Below are positions 9,827 to 17,690 of a DNA stretch of 64,000 nucleotides, piece after piece. This DNA is from Pseudoalteromonas sp. DL-6. Its GTDB lineage: Bacteria; Pseudomonadota; Gammaproteobacteria; Enterobacterales; Alteromonadaceae. A model generated the notes under the pieces. It saw only the letters and a list, made by a program, of their open reading frames with translations. It had not been told where the DNA came from and ran no database searches. Every line of letters starts with the position of its first letter. The stretch's first letter is position 1. The position numbers and the translations under genes were made by a program. The stretch lies in the NCBI RefSeq assembly GCF_004328665.1, contig NZ_CP019770.1, positions 2,170,001 to 2,234,000 on the forward strand, in the 5' to 3' direction.

Positions 9827-10171
9827 TTACAGCGCGTTAAATACGTCATCTGTTTTAGCCGCGCAAATAAAGTCGTTTTTATGCAAGCCTTTAATTGAAT
9901 GGCTCCACCAAGTCACGGTTACTTTGCCCCACTCAGTTAGTAAACCAGGGTGGTGACCTTCGTCTTCGGCCATATCACCTACCTTATTAGTAAACGCAAT
10001 GGCTTGTTTAAAGTTTTTAAACTTATAAACGCGCTCTAACTGCATAATACCATCACGTACTTCTGGCACCCAATCAGGGATTTTTTTAATTAAATCAGCC
10101 AATTCAGCATCAGATACTTTTGGTGCATCTGCATGACAGGCTTCACATTTTTGTGCACTTAATGAAGACAT
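9827..10171 (-). CDS. phhB: Pterin-4a-carbinolamine dehydratase
   Basis: Dehydrates 4a-hydroxytetrahydrobiopterin so that the pterin cofactor of phenylalanine hydroxylase can be recycled. At 114 residues it has family length and carries the active-site motif [13 protein letters not shown] followed by [13 protein letters not shown]. An N-terminal [13 protein letters not shown] segment is usual for the longer bacterial forms. It lies 35 bp downstream of phhA on the same strand and is surely co-transcribed with it. Confidence 0.95.
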   Translation of the reverse strand: MSSLSAQKCEACHADAPKVSDAELADLIKKIPDWVPEVRDGIMQLERVYKFKNFKQAIAFTNKVGDMAEDEGHHPGLLTEWGKVTVTWWSHSIKGLHKNDFICAAKTDDVFNAL

Positions 10172-10206
10172 TTTAAATCCTTAGTTTAGCGTTACTTTTT
10201 TAAAAA

Positions 10207-11004
10207 TTAACTAGCTAATTTTTCTTTTGGGGGAAACTTAGGGTCGTGCAAACCAAGTGATTTAGCTTGCTCAACTAAAGTCATTATATCCATTTGAGAT
10301 ATTTCAAACAGATCATGAATCGAATTAATCGTATAATACAATGGTTGCATAATATCTATACGGTACGGTGTACGCAGTACATCTAGCACATTCATTGGAT
10401 TAATCTCTGGTGTATCTGAATACACGTATTGGGTTTCCCCTGGGCTTGATAAAATACCACCGCCGTAAATACGTAATCCTTTTTCGGTTTGCATCAAACC
10501 AAACTCAACGGTAAACCAGTACATGCGTGCTAAATAAACGCGATCTTTCTTCTCTGCCGCGTATCCTAGTTGCCCGTACTTATGGGTAAATTCAGCAAAG
10601 TCAGGATTGGTTAGCATGGCACAGTGACCAAATATCTCATGAAAAATATCGGGTTCTTGTAAATAGTCAAATTCTTCACGGCTACGAATGAAGGTCGCTA
10701 CAGGAAATTGCTTGTTAGCGAGTAACCTAAAAAACTCATCAAAATCGATAAGTGCAGGTACAGGTGCAACTTGCCAACCTGTGGTTGCTAATAGCACTTC
10801 GTTTAGCTCACTAAGCTGTGGGATGCGATCATGAGGCAGATTGATTTTTTTCAACCCTTCCATGTACTCATCACAGGCTTTGCCTTCAATGCACGCAAGT
10901 TGGCGTGCTACAAGCTCAGACCAAATTTTATTTTCTTCATCGCTCCAATGTATAACCCCATTTTCATCAGGTGTTTTGGAGGTGTAATTACTTGCTTTAG
11001 CCAT
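10207..11004 (-). CDS. phhA: Phenylalanine 4-monooxygenase (phenylalanine hydroxylase)
   Basis: Converts phenylalanine to tyrosine with a pterin cofactor, non-haem iron and O2; the first step of phenylalanine degradation. The 265-residue monomeric bacterial form contains the iron ligands H122 and H127 (FHEIFGHCAM) and E167 (WFTVEFGL). It has no N-terminal regulatory ACT domain, as is normal in bacteria. AAGAAGG precedes the ATG. It forms an operon with phhB. Two TyrR-type boxes lie upstream at 11148 and 11223, so activation by a TyrR/PhhR-family regulator in response to aromatic amino acids is likely. A palindrome GGGTTTAAACCC sits just before the ribosome binding site. Confidence 0.97.
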   Translation of the reverse strand: MAKASNYTSKTPDENGVIHWSDEENKIWSELVARQLACIEGKACDEYMEGLKKINLPHDRIPQLSELNEVLLATTGWQVAPVPALIDFDEFFRLLANKQFPVATFIRSREEFDYLQEPDIFHEIFGHCAMLTNPDFAEFTHKYGQLGYAAEKKDRVYLARMYWFTVEFGLMQTEKGLRIYGGGILSSPGETQYVYSDTPEINPMNVLDVLRTPYRIDIMQPLYYTINSIHDLFEISQMDIMTLVEQAKSLGLHDPKFPPKEKLAS

Positions 11005-11147
11005 AAATACCTTCTTTGGGTTTAAACCCTAAATCGGTGTCAAAATAACAGCCAAATGCTTGGCTATTCGATGTAGCCATACTATGCAAAAGTGAACAAA
11101 AGTTTAATAGCTTGACGCAGATCAATACTATTGCAGATTACGCAAAT

Positions 11148-11165
11148 CGTAAATTTAAAATTACA
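11148..11165. promoter_or_regulatory. Proximal TyrR/PhhR-type box upstream of phhA
   Basis: CGTAAATTTAAAATTACA matches the ARO box TGTAAA-N6-TTTACA at 10 of 12 defined positions. It lies 144 bp upstream of the phhA start codon, in the 238-bp gap between phhA and the end of the methionine gamma-lyase gene. Confidence 0.6.
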
Positions 11166-11222
11166 CCAAAGCAAAGATAAAATCACACCCTATACTTAAC
11201 AGTACATACAGATAGAAATTAC

Positions 11223-11240
11223 TGTAAACAATAAATTACA
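11223..11240. promoter_or_regulatory. Distal TyrR/PhhR-type box upstream of phhA
   Basis: TGTAAACAATAAATTACA matches the ARO box TGTAAA-N6-TTTACA at 11 of 12 defined positions. It is 75 bp from the proximal box, close to seven helical turns, so two regulator dimers could bind the same face of DNA. It ends 3 bp before the last base of the neighbouring lyase gene. Confidence 0.65.
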
Positions 11241-11242
11241 CC

Positions 11243-12424
11243 TCAAGATGTTTTAGTAAATGCTTGGTTGAGATCGTTAATAATATCGTTAACATCTTCC
11301 AACCCAACTGATAAACGAATTAAGCCATCACTAATTCCAGCCGCTAGTCTTTCTTCGGGAGTGTATGGCGAATGCGTCATCGATGCAGGGTGTTGAATGA
11401 GGGTTTCAGCATCGCCTAAACTAACCGCTAAAGTGCACAGTTGCATGCTATCAATAAACTGCTCACCGTCGGTTAAGCTCCCTTTAATTTCAAAGGCAAT
11501 AACACCACCAGCCGCTTTCATTTGCTTACCAATATACTTGTAACCTGGGTGAGACTTAAGCCCAGGGTAATACACTTTATTTACTTGCGGATGACCTTCT
11601 AAATACTCAGCAATCGTTTGCGCACTTTGGCAATGGCGTTCAACGCGAATAGCTAAAGTTTTTAAGCCGCGGTTTATTAACCACGCATCGTGTGGACTAA
11701 TAGTGGCACCAATATCTTTAAGCACGGTCATTTTAATCTGTGTAATATGCTCAAGTGAACCACACACAATACCCGCAACAACATCACCATGACCATTTAA
11801 ATACTTGGTCGCGCTATGCATTATAATATCGATACCGTACTTTTTTGGTGACTGCAGTAGCGGGGTCAAAAAAGTATTATCAACCACACTCAGTAAATTA
11901 TGCTGTTTAGCCACATTGCCAATAAGTGCTAAATCAATCACTGCCATGGTTGGGTTGATTGGTGTTTCTACAAATATCATTTTTGAATTAGGCTTAATGG
12001 CTGCGCGCAGTTCACTCTCATTAGTCATATCAACAAAAGTGACTTCAATTCCCCATCGCGGCAACATATGCGCAAAAAAAGCAAAAGTGCAGCCATACAG
12101 AGCGCTTGATGCAATTAAGTGATCGCCTTGCGATAGGAAGCTTAGTACCGAAGCGGATACCGCCCCCATGCCTGTAGCCGTGGCGGCGGCGGCCTCACAG
12201 CCTTCTAATTGCGCTACTTTTTGCTCAAGTTCAGTCGTGGTTGGGTTACCTAAACGCGTGTAAATATAACCGGGCTCTTCACCTGCAAAGCGGGCAGCAC
12301 CTTGGGCGGCATTTTCAAAATGAAACGTAGACGTTTGATACAAAGGTGAGGTTAATGCGCCATGCGGATCGTTTGCTTTTTGTGGGCCATGGATACATTG
12401 GGTGTTTTGATGATGCTTGCTCAT
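11243..12424 (-). CDS. mgl: Methionine gamma-lyase (PLP enzyme)
   Basis: A 393-residue member of the Cys/Met-metabolism PLP enzymes. The PLP lysine is K207 in HSATKYLNGHGD. The active-site segment SALYGCTFAFF contains C112, the cysteine that distinguishes methionine gamma-lyase from cystathionine gamma-synthase and beta-lyase, where it is usually another residue. The enzyme should split methionine to methanethiol, ammonia and 2-oxobutyrate. The gene ends just before the phhA regulatory region but has no terminator between them; it begins 145 bp after ycjF. No SAM riboswitch or clear MetJ array was seen upstream. Cystathionine gamma-lyase activity is the main alternative. Confidence 0.88.
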   Translation of the reverse strand: MSKHHQNTQCIHGPQKANDPHGALTSPLYQTSTFHFENAAQGAARFAGEEPGYIYTRLGNPTTTELEQKVAQLEGCEAAAATATGMGAVSASVLSFLSQGDHLIASSALYGCTFAFFAHMLPRWGIEVTFVDMTNESELRAAIKPNSKMIFVETPINPTMAVIDLALIGNVAKQHNLLSVVDNTFLTPLLQSPKKYGIDIIMHSATKYLNGHGDVVAGIVCGSLEHITQIKMTVLKDIGATISPHDAWLINRGLKTLAIRVERHCQSAQTIAEYLEGHPQVNKVYYPGLKSHPGYKYIGKQMKAAGGVIAFEIKGSLTDGEQFIDSMQLCTLAVSLGDAETLIQHPASMTHSPYTPEERLAAGISDGLIRLSVGLEDVNDIINDLNQAFTKTS

Positions 12425-12569
12425 TGTGTGTTCTCGTTTTTATTATGTGTGTCAATAGCATAAATAAAACGCACCGCACTTAAAATCACAAGCATGCCGG
12501 ATGCTCAGATGGCTATTTGTGCAAACTTTACCCAAAAAGCTGTACACAAATATTGCCAATGAAGTCTCA

Positions 12570-13595
12570 CTACTTAGTTTCAGCTCCCTTACGGCTCATA
12601 ATTTTACTCGCAATCCCTTGGACTGTGCCTTTTAACAAGCTGCGCTTATTTTCAAGACGCGGTAAGGGTCGGCTTAATTCCATAGCTTTATAACCAATAC
12701 GTGCTGTAAATATACCGGCACTGACACCTTGCGCAGCTCGCCCTGAAAGCTTACCTAAAAGCTCAGCACTCAGTGCCGTGGCGGCTAAATCAGACACAAG
12801 CTCTGCACTACCTACAAACATTACTTGCTTAATAAGCATACGGTAAAGTTTAATACGGCTGGCATAACCAAAGCCTATGCCATATATGCGGCCTATTTGC
12901 TCTATTAATTTAGTGCCACGCCACAGCACAGCCATCATATCCACCAGCGCAATAGGGCTTAGAGCAACTAATAAAGCTGACTCTGTTGCAAAACGGTTTA
13001 TTAACTTTTTAGCTTGATTGTCTTGCGTTATCAGTAAGCTATTCGCATACAGGGTCATTATTTCTTTGTCACTGTGGTGCGTAGCGACCTGATTTTTAAA
13101 GTTTTCGAAATTATCTAATTGCTGATGTTTATTAAGCTTTTCAAGCCAAGGTATCGCCCCGCCTACCTGCTCACTATTGAGCAAACGGTTAGCTTCATGG
13201 CGGTGCAGCTGATTACGCTTTAAACTGCGTAACATTCTATATTCACGCCACAACAAGCGCGATATCAGTAGTACACCGGTTATTACAGCGGTTAAGTACA
13301 CTCCACCTAAAATAACCGACTGCTGAAACGCCAATACAATTGAAAATGCGAATTCAAGTAATACTAAAACAATAAAGCTCAGTGCAAACAGGCCTTTAAG
13401 GGTCTGCCATTTAGACTTTTTATATACAGGCTCAATATCGATTTCAGGTTCAATTAGCTCGTCGCTATCTTTGCTAGGCTGCTCACTTTGTCCTTGCTCT
13501 ACGACTTTAGCCGCTAATAAATCCGGTTCATTTTGCTCAATATTTTGGGCATTAATACGACGCCCAGCTTGAAATTGGTGTGTTGACTCACTCAT
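12570..13595 (-). CDS. ycjF: YcjF inner-membrane protein (TIGR01620/DUF697 family)
   Basis: A 341-residue protein with a polar N-terminus, two transmembrane helices at about residues 68-115 (LFALSFIVLVLLEFAFSIVL and VILGGVYLTAVITGVLLIS) and a C-terminal DUF697 region rich in small residues (ALSPIALVDMMAVLWRG). Family members accompany YcjX and belong to the phage-shock regulon in enterobacteria. It overlaps the end of ycjX by 4 bp (ATGA), so the two are translated together. The exact biochemical role is not known. Confidence 0.93.
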   Translation of the reverse strand: MSESTHQFQAGRRINAQNIEQNEPDLLAAKVVEQGQSEQPSKDSDELIEPEIDIEPVYKKSKWQTLKGLFALSFIVLVLLEFAFSIVLAFQQSVILGGVYLTAVITGVLLISRLLWREYRMLRSLKRNQLHRHEANRLLNSEQVGGAIPWLEKLNKHQQLDNFENFKNQVATHHSDKEIMTLYANSLLITQDNQAKKLINRFATESALLVALSPIALVDMMAVLWRGTKLIEQIGRIYGIGFGYASRIKLYRMLIKQVMFVGSAELVSDLAATALSAELLGKLSGRAAQGVSAGIFTARIGYKAMELSRPLPRLENKRSLLKGTVQGIASKIMSRKGAETK

Positions 13596-15010
13596 GTTAA
13601 CTTATCTCCTAACAAGTACTGCATCACATGGTCTAAGCGGATGTGCTTAAGCTGTTGATCTGGGCTTGGCATAGGTGCAAATGATAAGAACTCAAACCCA
13701 TGTGCTGGCCACTCACTTTTATTAAGCATTCTACTCGGCGGCTGAGGAGGCAGGTAAGTTAGCCACTGTTGTTCATTCAATGGCTTGCCATAGATGCAGT
13801 CGAGTGTTTGCCCCTTGTCGACCACTTGGCGAGACAAAGTGGCAGCGATTGACGACATCGCCAGTGTTTCTATTTTCACCCCATCAAATTTTAAGTGGTT
13901 GCTTTGCTCTTTAACTAACGAATCGAGTAACAGTGCAAGATCTTTGTGATGTTTTGCACTAATGTGATCGGACTTATTAGCAGCAAATAATATTTTATCA
14001 ATATTAGGTTTAAATAAGCGTTTAAAAAAACCAGAATCACCATAGCTAAAGTGTGACAATAGCTGGTTGATAACTCGACTTTGCTCAGCTAACGTTTCAT
14101 AGCCTTCATTTAACGCACTCAGTACATCTACAAGTACAATTTGACGGTCAAAATGACGAAAATGCTCATTATAAAATGGCTTAACAACTTTTTTTACGTA
14201 AGCATCAAAACGTTTAATTAAATGCGCTAAGTTAGAACCCGCTACTACATCGTCACTGATTTTTTCAGGACTAATTGGAAAAAATAGTAATAATGGTGCG
14301 CCTTGCAAGTCACCCGGCATTAACATTCGCCCTGGCTGTAACATGGCAAGCTTAGTGTCTTTTTTTAGCCCTACCAACATGGTTTGATAACATTTTGCAA
14401 TATCAGCCAGTGCGTTTTCATCTACCGGTGCATCTAAATCAAGCAGCTCTATGGATTGTAAAAATTCAGCTGAGCTTTGGTTACGTGGCGTTTGGCTAAG
14501 TAATGGATATTGTTGCTCGCACCACTGTTCAAAGCTTTGTGCGAGCATAGGTAGGTCAAGCAACCACTCACCAGGATAGTCAATAATATCTAAATACAGC
14601 GTCGATTGTGGTGAGAAATGACCGCGCAGACCCGCGTTGCTTTGATATTTAATCGCCAAACGTAAAGTATTTATTCGCTCGGTAGAAGCGGGCCATGCAG
14701 GGTCACCTTCACTTGGTAGTAAAGCACTTATTGCACGGTTGTAATCAAAAGTGGGGACGTTTAATGCCTCTTGCGGCACAATTTTGGTAGCAATGTGGCG
14801 GTGTTCACGCATTACATCAAAAAAAGGTAAGTTGTTGTCATTCGCCTGAGAGGTTAAATGTTTAACTAGTGCACTAATAAACGCAGTTTTACCACTGCCG
14901 CTCAGCCCTGTTACGGCAAGTTTAACATGTTGGTCTAAACTGCGGTGCAGGGCTTTTTGTGCTTTGCCTTTAACGCTTTTAAAGGTCTTTTTTGCAAATG
15001 ATTGGCTCAT
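13592..15010 (-). CDS. ycjX: YcjX family P-loop GTPase-like protein (DUF463)
   Basis: A 472-residue protein with a Walker A motif GLSGSGKTAF near residue 35-44, the DUF463 segment YLDIIDYPGEWLLDLPML (Walker B-like, with a DYPGEW box) and a later nucleotide-base motif AANKSDH. YcjX proteins are P-loop NTPases linked to the stress response at the inner membrane. It lies 63 bp after pspC and overlaps ycjF, so it forms the distal part of a pspABC-ycjXF transcript, the same set found in E. coli. Confidence 0.94.
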   Translation of the reverse strand: MSQSFAKKTFKSVKGKAQKALHRSLDQHVKLAVTGLSGSGKTAFISALVKHLTSQANDNNLPFFDVMREHRHIATKIVPQEALNVPTFDYNRAISALLPSEGDPAWPASTERINTLRLAIKYQSNAGLRGHFSPQSTLYLDIIDYPGEWLLDLPMLAQSFEQWCEQQYPLLSQTPRNQSSAEFLQSIELLDLDAPVDENALADIAKCYQTMLVGLKKDTKLAMLQPGRMLMPGDLQGAPLLLFFPISPEKISDDVVAGSNLAHLIKRFDAYVKKVVKPFYNEHFRHFDRQIVLVDVLSALNEGYETLAEQSRVINQLLSHFSYGDSGFFKRLFKPNIDKILFAANKSDHISAKHHKDLALLLDSLVKEQSNHLKFDGVKIETLAMSSIAATLSRQVVDKGQTLDCIYGKPLNEQQWLTYLPPQPPSRMLNKSEWPAHGFEFLSFAPMPSPDQQLKHIRLDHVMQYLLGDKLT

Positions 15011-15073
15011 AAAGTGTTTTGCACCTCAGTTGCCGTCATTGATCACGTTGCAAACAAGGTGCTTATCAATCCC

Positions 15074-15475
15074 TTAAAGTTTATTAATTTCACGGCTGAT
15101 CGTAAACTCGCTTGAAGTAACGTAGCGTTCCATGTTTTGAAGGCGGCTATCTACACGGGTTAATCGCTCTTTTAAGTCTTGCAGCGCGCGACGTGGTGGC
15201 TCGCCTTTTTGCCATACTTTAAATTTTACTTCTAGCGGATCACCGCCATACGATGATTGTGTTTTATTTACAGCACTGGGTTGTTTTTTATCTAAAATAA
15301 ACCACGCTGCAATATACGCTACCACAAATAATGGGCCACCGGTTAGTAGTACAGCACTAACAAAAATAATGCGAACTAACCATAACTCCATATTAAAGTA
15401 GTCACTTAATCCCGCACAAACACCGGCAATTTTACCACGTTGTGGGTCTCTTAATAATTCGCGTTTAGTGTTCAT
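15074..15475 (-). CDS. pspC: Phage shock protein C
   Basis: Inner-membrane sensor of envelope damage that, with PspB, draws PspA to the membrane and frees PspF. I take the ATG at 15475, giving 133 residues, because it forms an ATGA overlap with the pspB stop and has GGAG 9 nt upstream; an ATG 15 bp earlier is possible. The PspC domain covers residues 1-65 with RDPQRGKIAGVCAGLSDYF and a transmembrane helix around residues 37-63 (IIFVSAVLLTGGPLFVVAYIA). The C-terminal tail is predicted helical, with LQDLKERLTRVDSRLQNMERYVTSSEFTI segments. Confidence 0.95.
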   Translation of the reverse strand: MNTKRELLRDPQRGKIAGVCAGLSDYFNMELWLVRIIFVSAVLLTGGPLFVVAYIAAWFILDKKQPSAVNKTQSSYGGDPLEVKFKVWQKGEPPRRALQDLKERLTRVDSRLQNMERYVTSSEFTISREINKL

Positions 15476-15705
15476 ATCTTTTGTCTCCACTGTGGTGACT
15501 CTTGATCAAGTAACGCTTCTAATGTCTCGATTCTATCAGTCATTTTTTCAGCTTTTTGAGCAAGTTCCAATAACTGGTGATGCTCATGTTCACTTAACCC
15601 TTGGCTTACCTGCTTTTTGCTTCGGTAGTGTAAAATTAACCACAGTGGCGCAACAAAAATCATAAACAAGATAAAGGGTGCAACTAGTATCTCTGGATCA
15701 AACAT
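15472..15705 (-). CDS. pspB: Phage shock protein B
   Basis: A small inner-membrane protein of 77 residues when started at the ATG at 15705 (MFDPEILVAPF), which has AGGAG at proper distance; a longer reading of 92 residues lacks this support. One N-terminal transmembrane helix (LVAPFILFMIFVAPLWLILH) is followed by a leucine-rich cytosolic coiled coil (LSEHEHHQLLELAQKAEKM). PspB works with PspC to relay membrane stress to PspA. It follows pspA by 63 bp and overlaps pspC. Confidence 0.94.
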   Translation of the reverse strand: MFDPEILVAPFILFMIFVAPLWLILHYRSKKQVSQGLSEHEHHQLLELAQKAEKMTDRIETLEALLDQESPQWRQKI

Positions 15706-15768
15706 AATCCTCTCCTGACAATCCGTATTCAATGTTGATGTCAGGGGCACAAGGCCCCTGTTTTATAT

Positions 15769-16428
15769 TTATTTATTTGCGAGTTTCTTTTTAAGTTCAG
15801 CTAACTCGTCGTCAATCTTTTCGTTCTTTTGTAAATCAGCAATCTCATCCGCTAACGTTTGTTTACCCAAATCATAAGACTCTATTTGAGATTCTAGCCC
15901 ATCAATTTTGGTTTCGTAACGTTCAAAACGATTAAGTGCATCATCTACTTTAGAACTATCAAGTGCTTTTTTAACCTCAAGGCGCGACTCAGCCGAGCGT
16001 TGACGTAAAATAATCGCTTTTTGACGTGCTTTAGCATCCGCTAGTTTCTCTTGTAGCGTAGTCACTTCTTGCTGTAGTTTCTCGATATGAGATTCTACAT
16101 GATCAAGTTCACTTTCTACTGCGGCGACTGCATCAGCTGATTTTTGCTTTTCAAGTAAAGCTGAGCGTGCTAAATCATCACGATCTTTGCTCAGTGCCAA
16201 TTCGGCTTTGTCTTGCCAATCGTTTACTTGGGCTTTTAGTGTATCTACGCGACGTACTAATTCTTTTTTCTCAGCAAGTGTTTTTGCTGAAGTAGAGCGA
16301 ACCTCTACAAGTGTATCTTCCATCTCTTGGATAATAAGACGAACCATTTTTTCAGGATCTTCTGCTTTATCTAAAATGGCATTGATATTAGAATTAACAA
16401 TGTCTGCAAAACGTGAAAAAATTCCCAT
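15769..16428 (-). CDS. pspA: Phage shock protein A (PspA/IM30)
   Basis: A 219-residue coiled-coil protein, close to the 222 residues of E. coli PspA. It opens with MGIFSRFADIVNSNINAILDKAEDPEKMVRLIIQEME, the amphipathic membrane helix and first helix of the PspA/ESCRT-III fold, and continues as heptad-rich helix to the end. PspA holds PspF inactive in the cytosol and, under stress, moves to the membrane to preserve the proton motive force. It heads pspABC-ycjXF, preceded by AGAGG and a -24/-12 promoter at 16476-16492. Confidence 0.97.
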   Translation of the reverse strand: MGIFSRFADIVNSNINAILDKAEDPEKMVRLIIQEMEDTLVEVRSTSAKTLAEKKELVRRVDTLKAQVNDWQDKAELALSKDRDDLARSALLEKQKSADAVAAVESELDHVESHIEKLQQEVTTLQEKLADAKARQKAIILRQRSAESRLEVKKALDSSKVDDALNRFERYETKIDGLESQIESYDLGKQTLADEIADLQKNEKIDDELAELKKKLANK

Positions 16429-16475
16429 AACATATACCTCTATTATTTAATCTAAATGTGTCTGCTTTTATTAGT

Positions 16476-16492
16476 ATCAATATGCTTGCCAA
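16476..16492 (-). promoter_or_regulatory. Sigma-54 (-24/-12) promoter of pspA
   Basis: The minus strand reads TTGGCAAGCATATTGAT. The GG of the -24 box and the G of the -12 box have the required 10-bp spacing, although the -12 dinucleotide is GA rather than GC. Transcription would start near 16465, giving a leader of about 37 nt before pspA. The adjacent divergent gene encodes PspF, the sigma-54 activator of this operon, and the AT-rich 16500-16560 stretch is the natural place for its binding sites. Confidence 0.7.
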
Positions 16493-16614
16493 CTTTTATA
16501 ATTTTAAAATACCATTTAGTTTCAATAAGTTAAATGTAAATTACAAATTACTTTTGTTATCCCTCATAATGAAATACACTAACTGTTAGTAAAAATGACT
16601 AAGAGTTAGGAAAT

Positions 16615-17676
16615 ATGAGTCAATATCGCCAACAGGACAATTTACTTGGCCAATCAGACAGCTTTTTATCGGTGCTTGATCAGGTTTCGCAACTGGCTAA
16701 CCTAGATAAACCCGTACTCATTATTGGTGAGCGCGGTACAGGTAAAGAGCTTATAGCAGCACGTTTACACTTTTTATCCAAGCGCTGGGACCAAAGTTAC
16801 GTCAAGCTCAATTGTGCGGCATTGAACGAAAACCTACTCGAGAGTGAATTATTTGGTCATGAAAGTGGTGCTTTTACAGGCGCAAGTAAACGCCATGAAG
16901 GTCGCTTTGAACGTGCCAATAGCGGCACCTTATTTTTAGATGAGTTAGCAAATACCTCTGCCATGGTGCAAGAAAAGCTATTAAGAGTGATTGAGTATGG
17001 TGAATTTGAGCGTGTTGGCGGCAAGCAAACCGTTAAAGTAGATACTCGCTTAGTCTGTGCAACCAATGAAGATTTACCTCATTTAGCGCAGCAAGGTGAA
17101 TTTAGAAGTGATTTACTCGACAGACTCGCGTTTGATGTGATCACCCTTCCGCCACTGCGCGAGCGCCAAGATGACATTATGTTACTTGCTGAACAATTTG
17201 CGATGAATATGGCACGTGATCTTGAGTGGGAGCTATTTAGTGGTTTTACCCGCAGCGCTCAAGAAAGTTTACTAAGTTATGAGTGGCCGGGTAATGTCCG
17301 TGAACTTAAAAATGTGGTGGAGCGAAGTCTCTATCGCCACGGTAATGAACATATTCCTGTACATAAAATTATTTTAGACCCATTCGAAAGTCGTTTCAGG
17401 CCTAAAGCCCGCATAAAACATGCACAAGCGCCTACTATAATACAATCTGAACCGGCTCATACTCAGCCCACAGAAACGCCTGTTGCATTGAACGCGAGCA
17501 GCAAAGAACCTGAGTTTCCATGTGACTTAAAAACGCTCTCTAATGAATTTGAAATTACATTAATAAAAAAAGCATTAGAACATAGCCAATTTAATCAAAA
17601 GAAGACTGCAGAAGTACTTGGTTTAACGTATCATCAACTACGTGGTTATTTGAAAAAATACAATTTGCTAGAATAG
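16615..17676 (+). CDS. pspF: Sigma-54 dependent activator PspF
   Basis: Activates the psp promoter. The 353-residue protein starts directly with the AAA+ domain, without an N-terminal receiver, as PspF does: Walker A GERGTGKE at 38-45, the sigma-54 contact loop GAFTGA at 85-90, Walker B GTLFLDEL near 105-112, arginine-finger region RSDLLDRLAF and PPLRERQDDI. The C-terminal Fis-type helix-turn-helix is at about 325-350 (QKKTAEVLGLTYHQLRGYLKKY). An alanine/proline/threonine-rich linker of about 50 residues (260-310) makes it longer than the E. coli protein. It is divergent from pspA and ends 14 bp before the likely start of sapA. Confidence 0.95.
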   Translation: MSQYRQQDNLLGQSDSFLSVLDQVSQLANLDKPVLIIGERGTGKELIAARLHFLSKRWDQSYVKLNCAALNENLLESELFGHESGAFTGASKRHEGRFERANSGTLFLDELANTSAMVQEKLLRVIEYGEFERVGGKQTVKVDTRLVCATNEDLPHLAQQGEFRSDLLDRLAFDVITLPPLRERQDDIMLLAEQFAMNMARDLEWELFSGFTRSAQESLLSYEWPGNVRELKNVVERSLYRHGNEHIPVHKIILDPFESRFRPKARIKHAQAPTIIQSEPAHTQPTETPVALNASSKEPEFPCDLKTLSNEFEITLIKKALEHSQFNQKKTAEVLGLTYHQLRGYLKKYNLLE

Positions 17677-17690
17677 TAGAGGTTGTGCGG

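Noticed and set aside
12425..12569. SAM riboswitch or MetJ array before the methionine gamma-lyase
   Set aside because: Only one poor MetJ-like octamer (AGCCATCT) and no riboswitch fold or terminator was seen.
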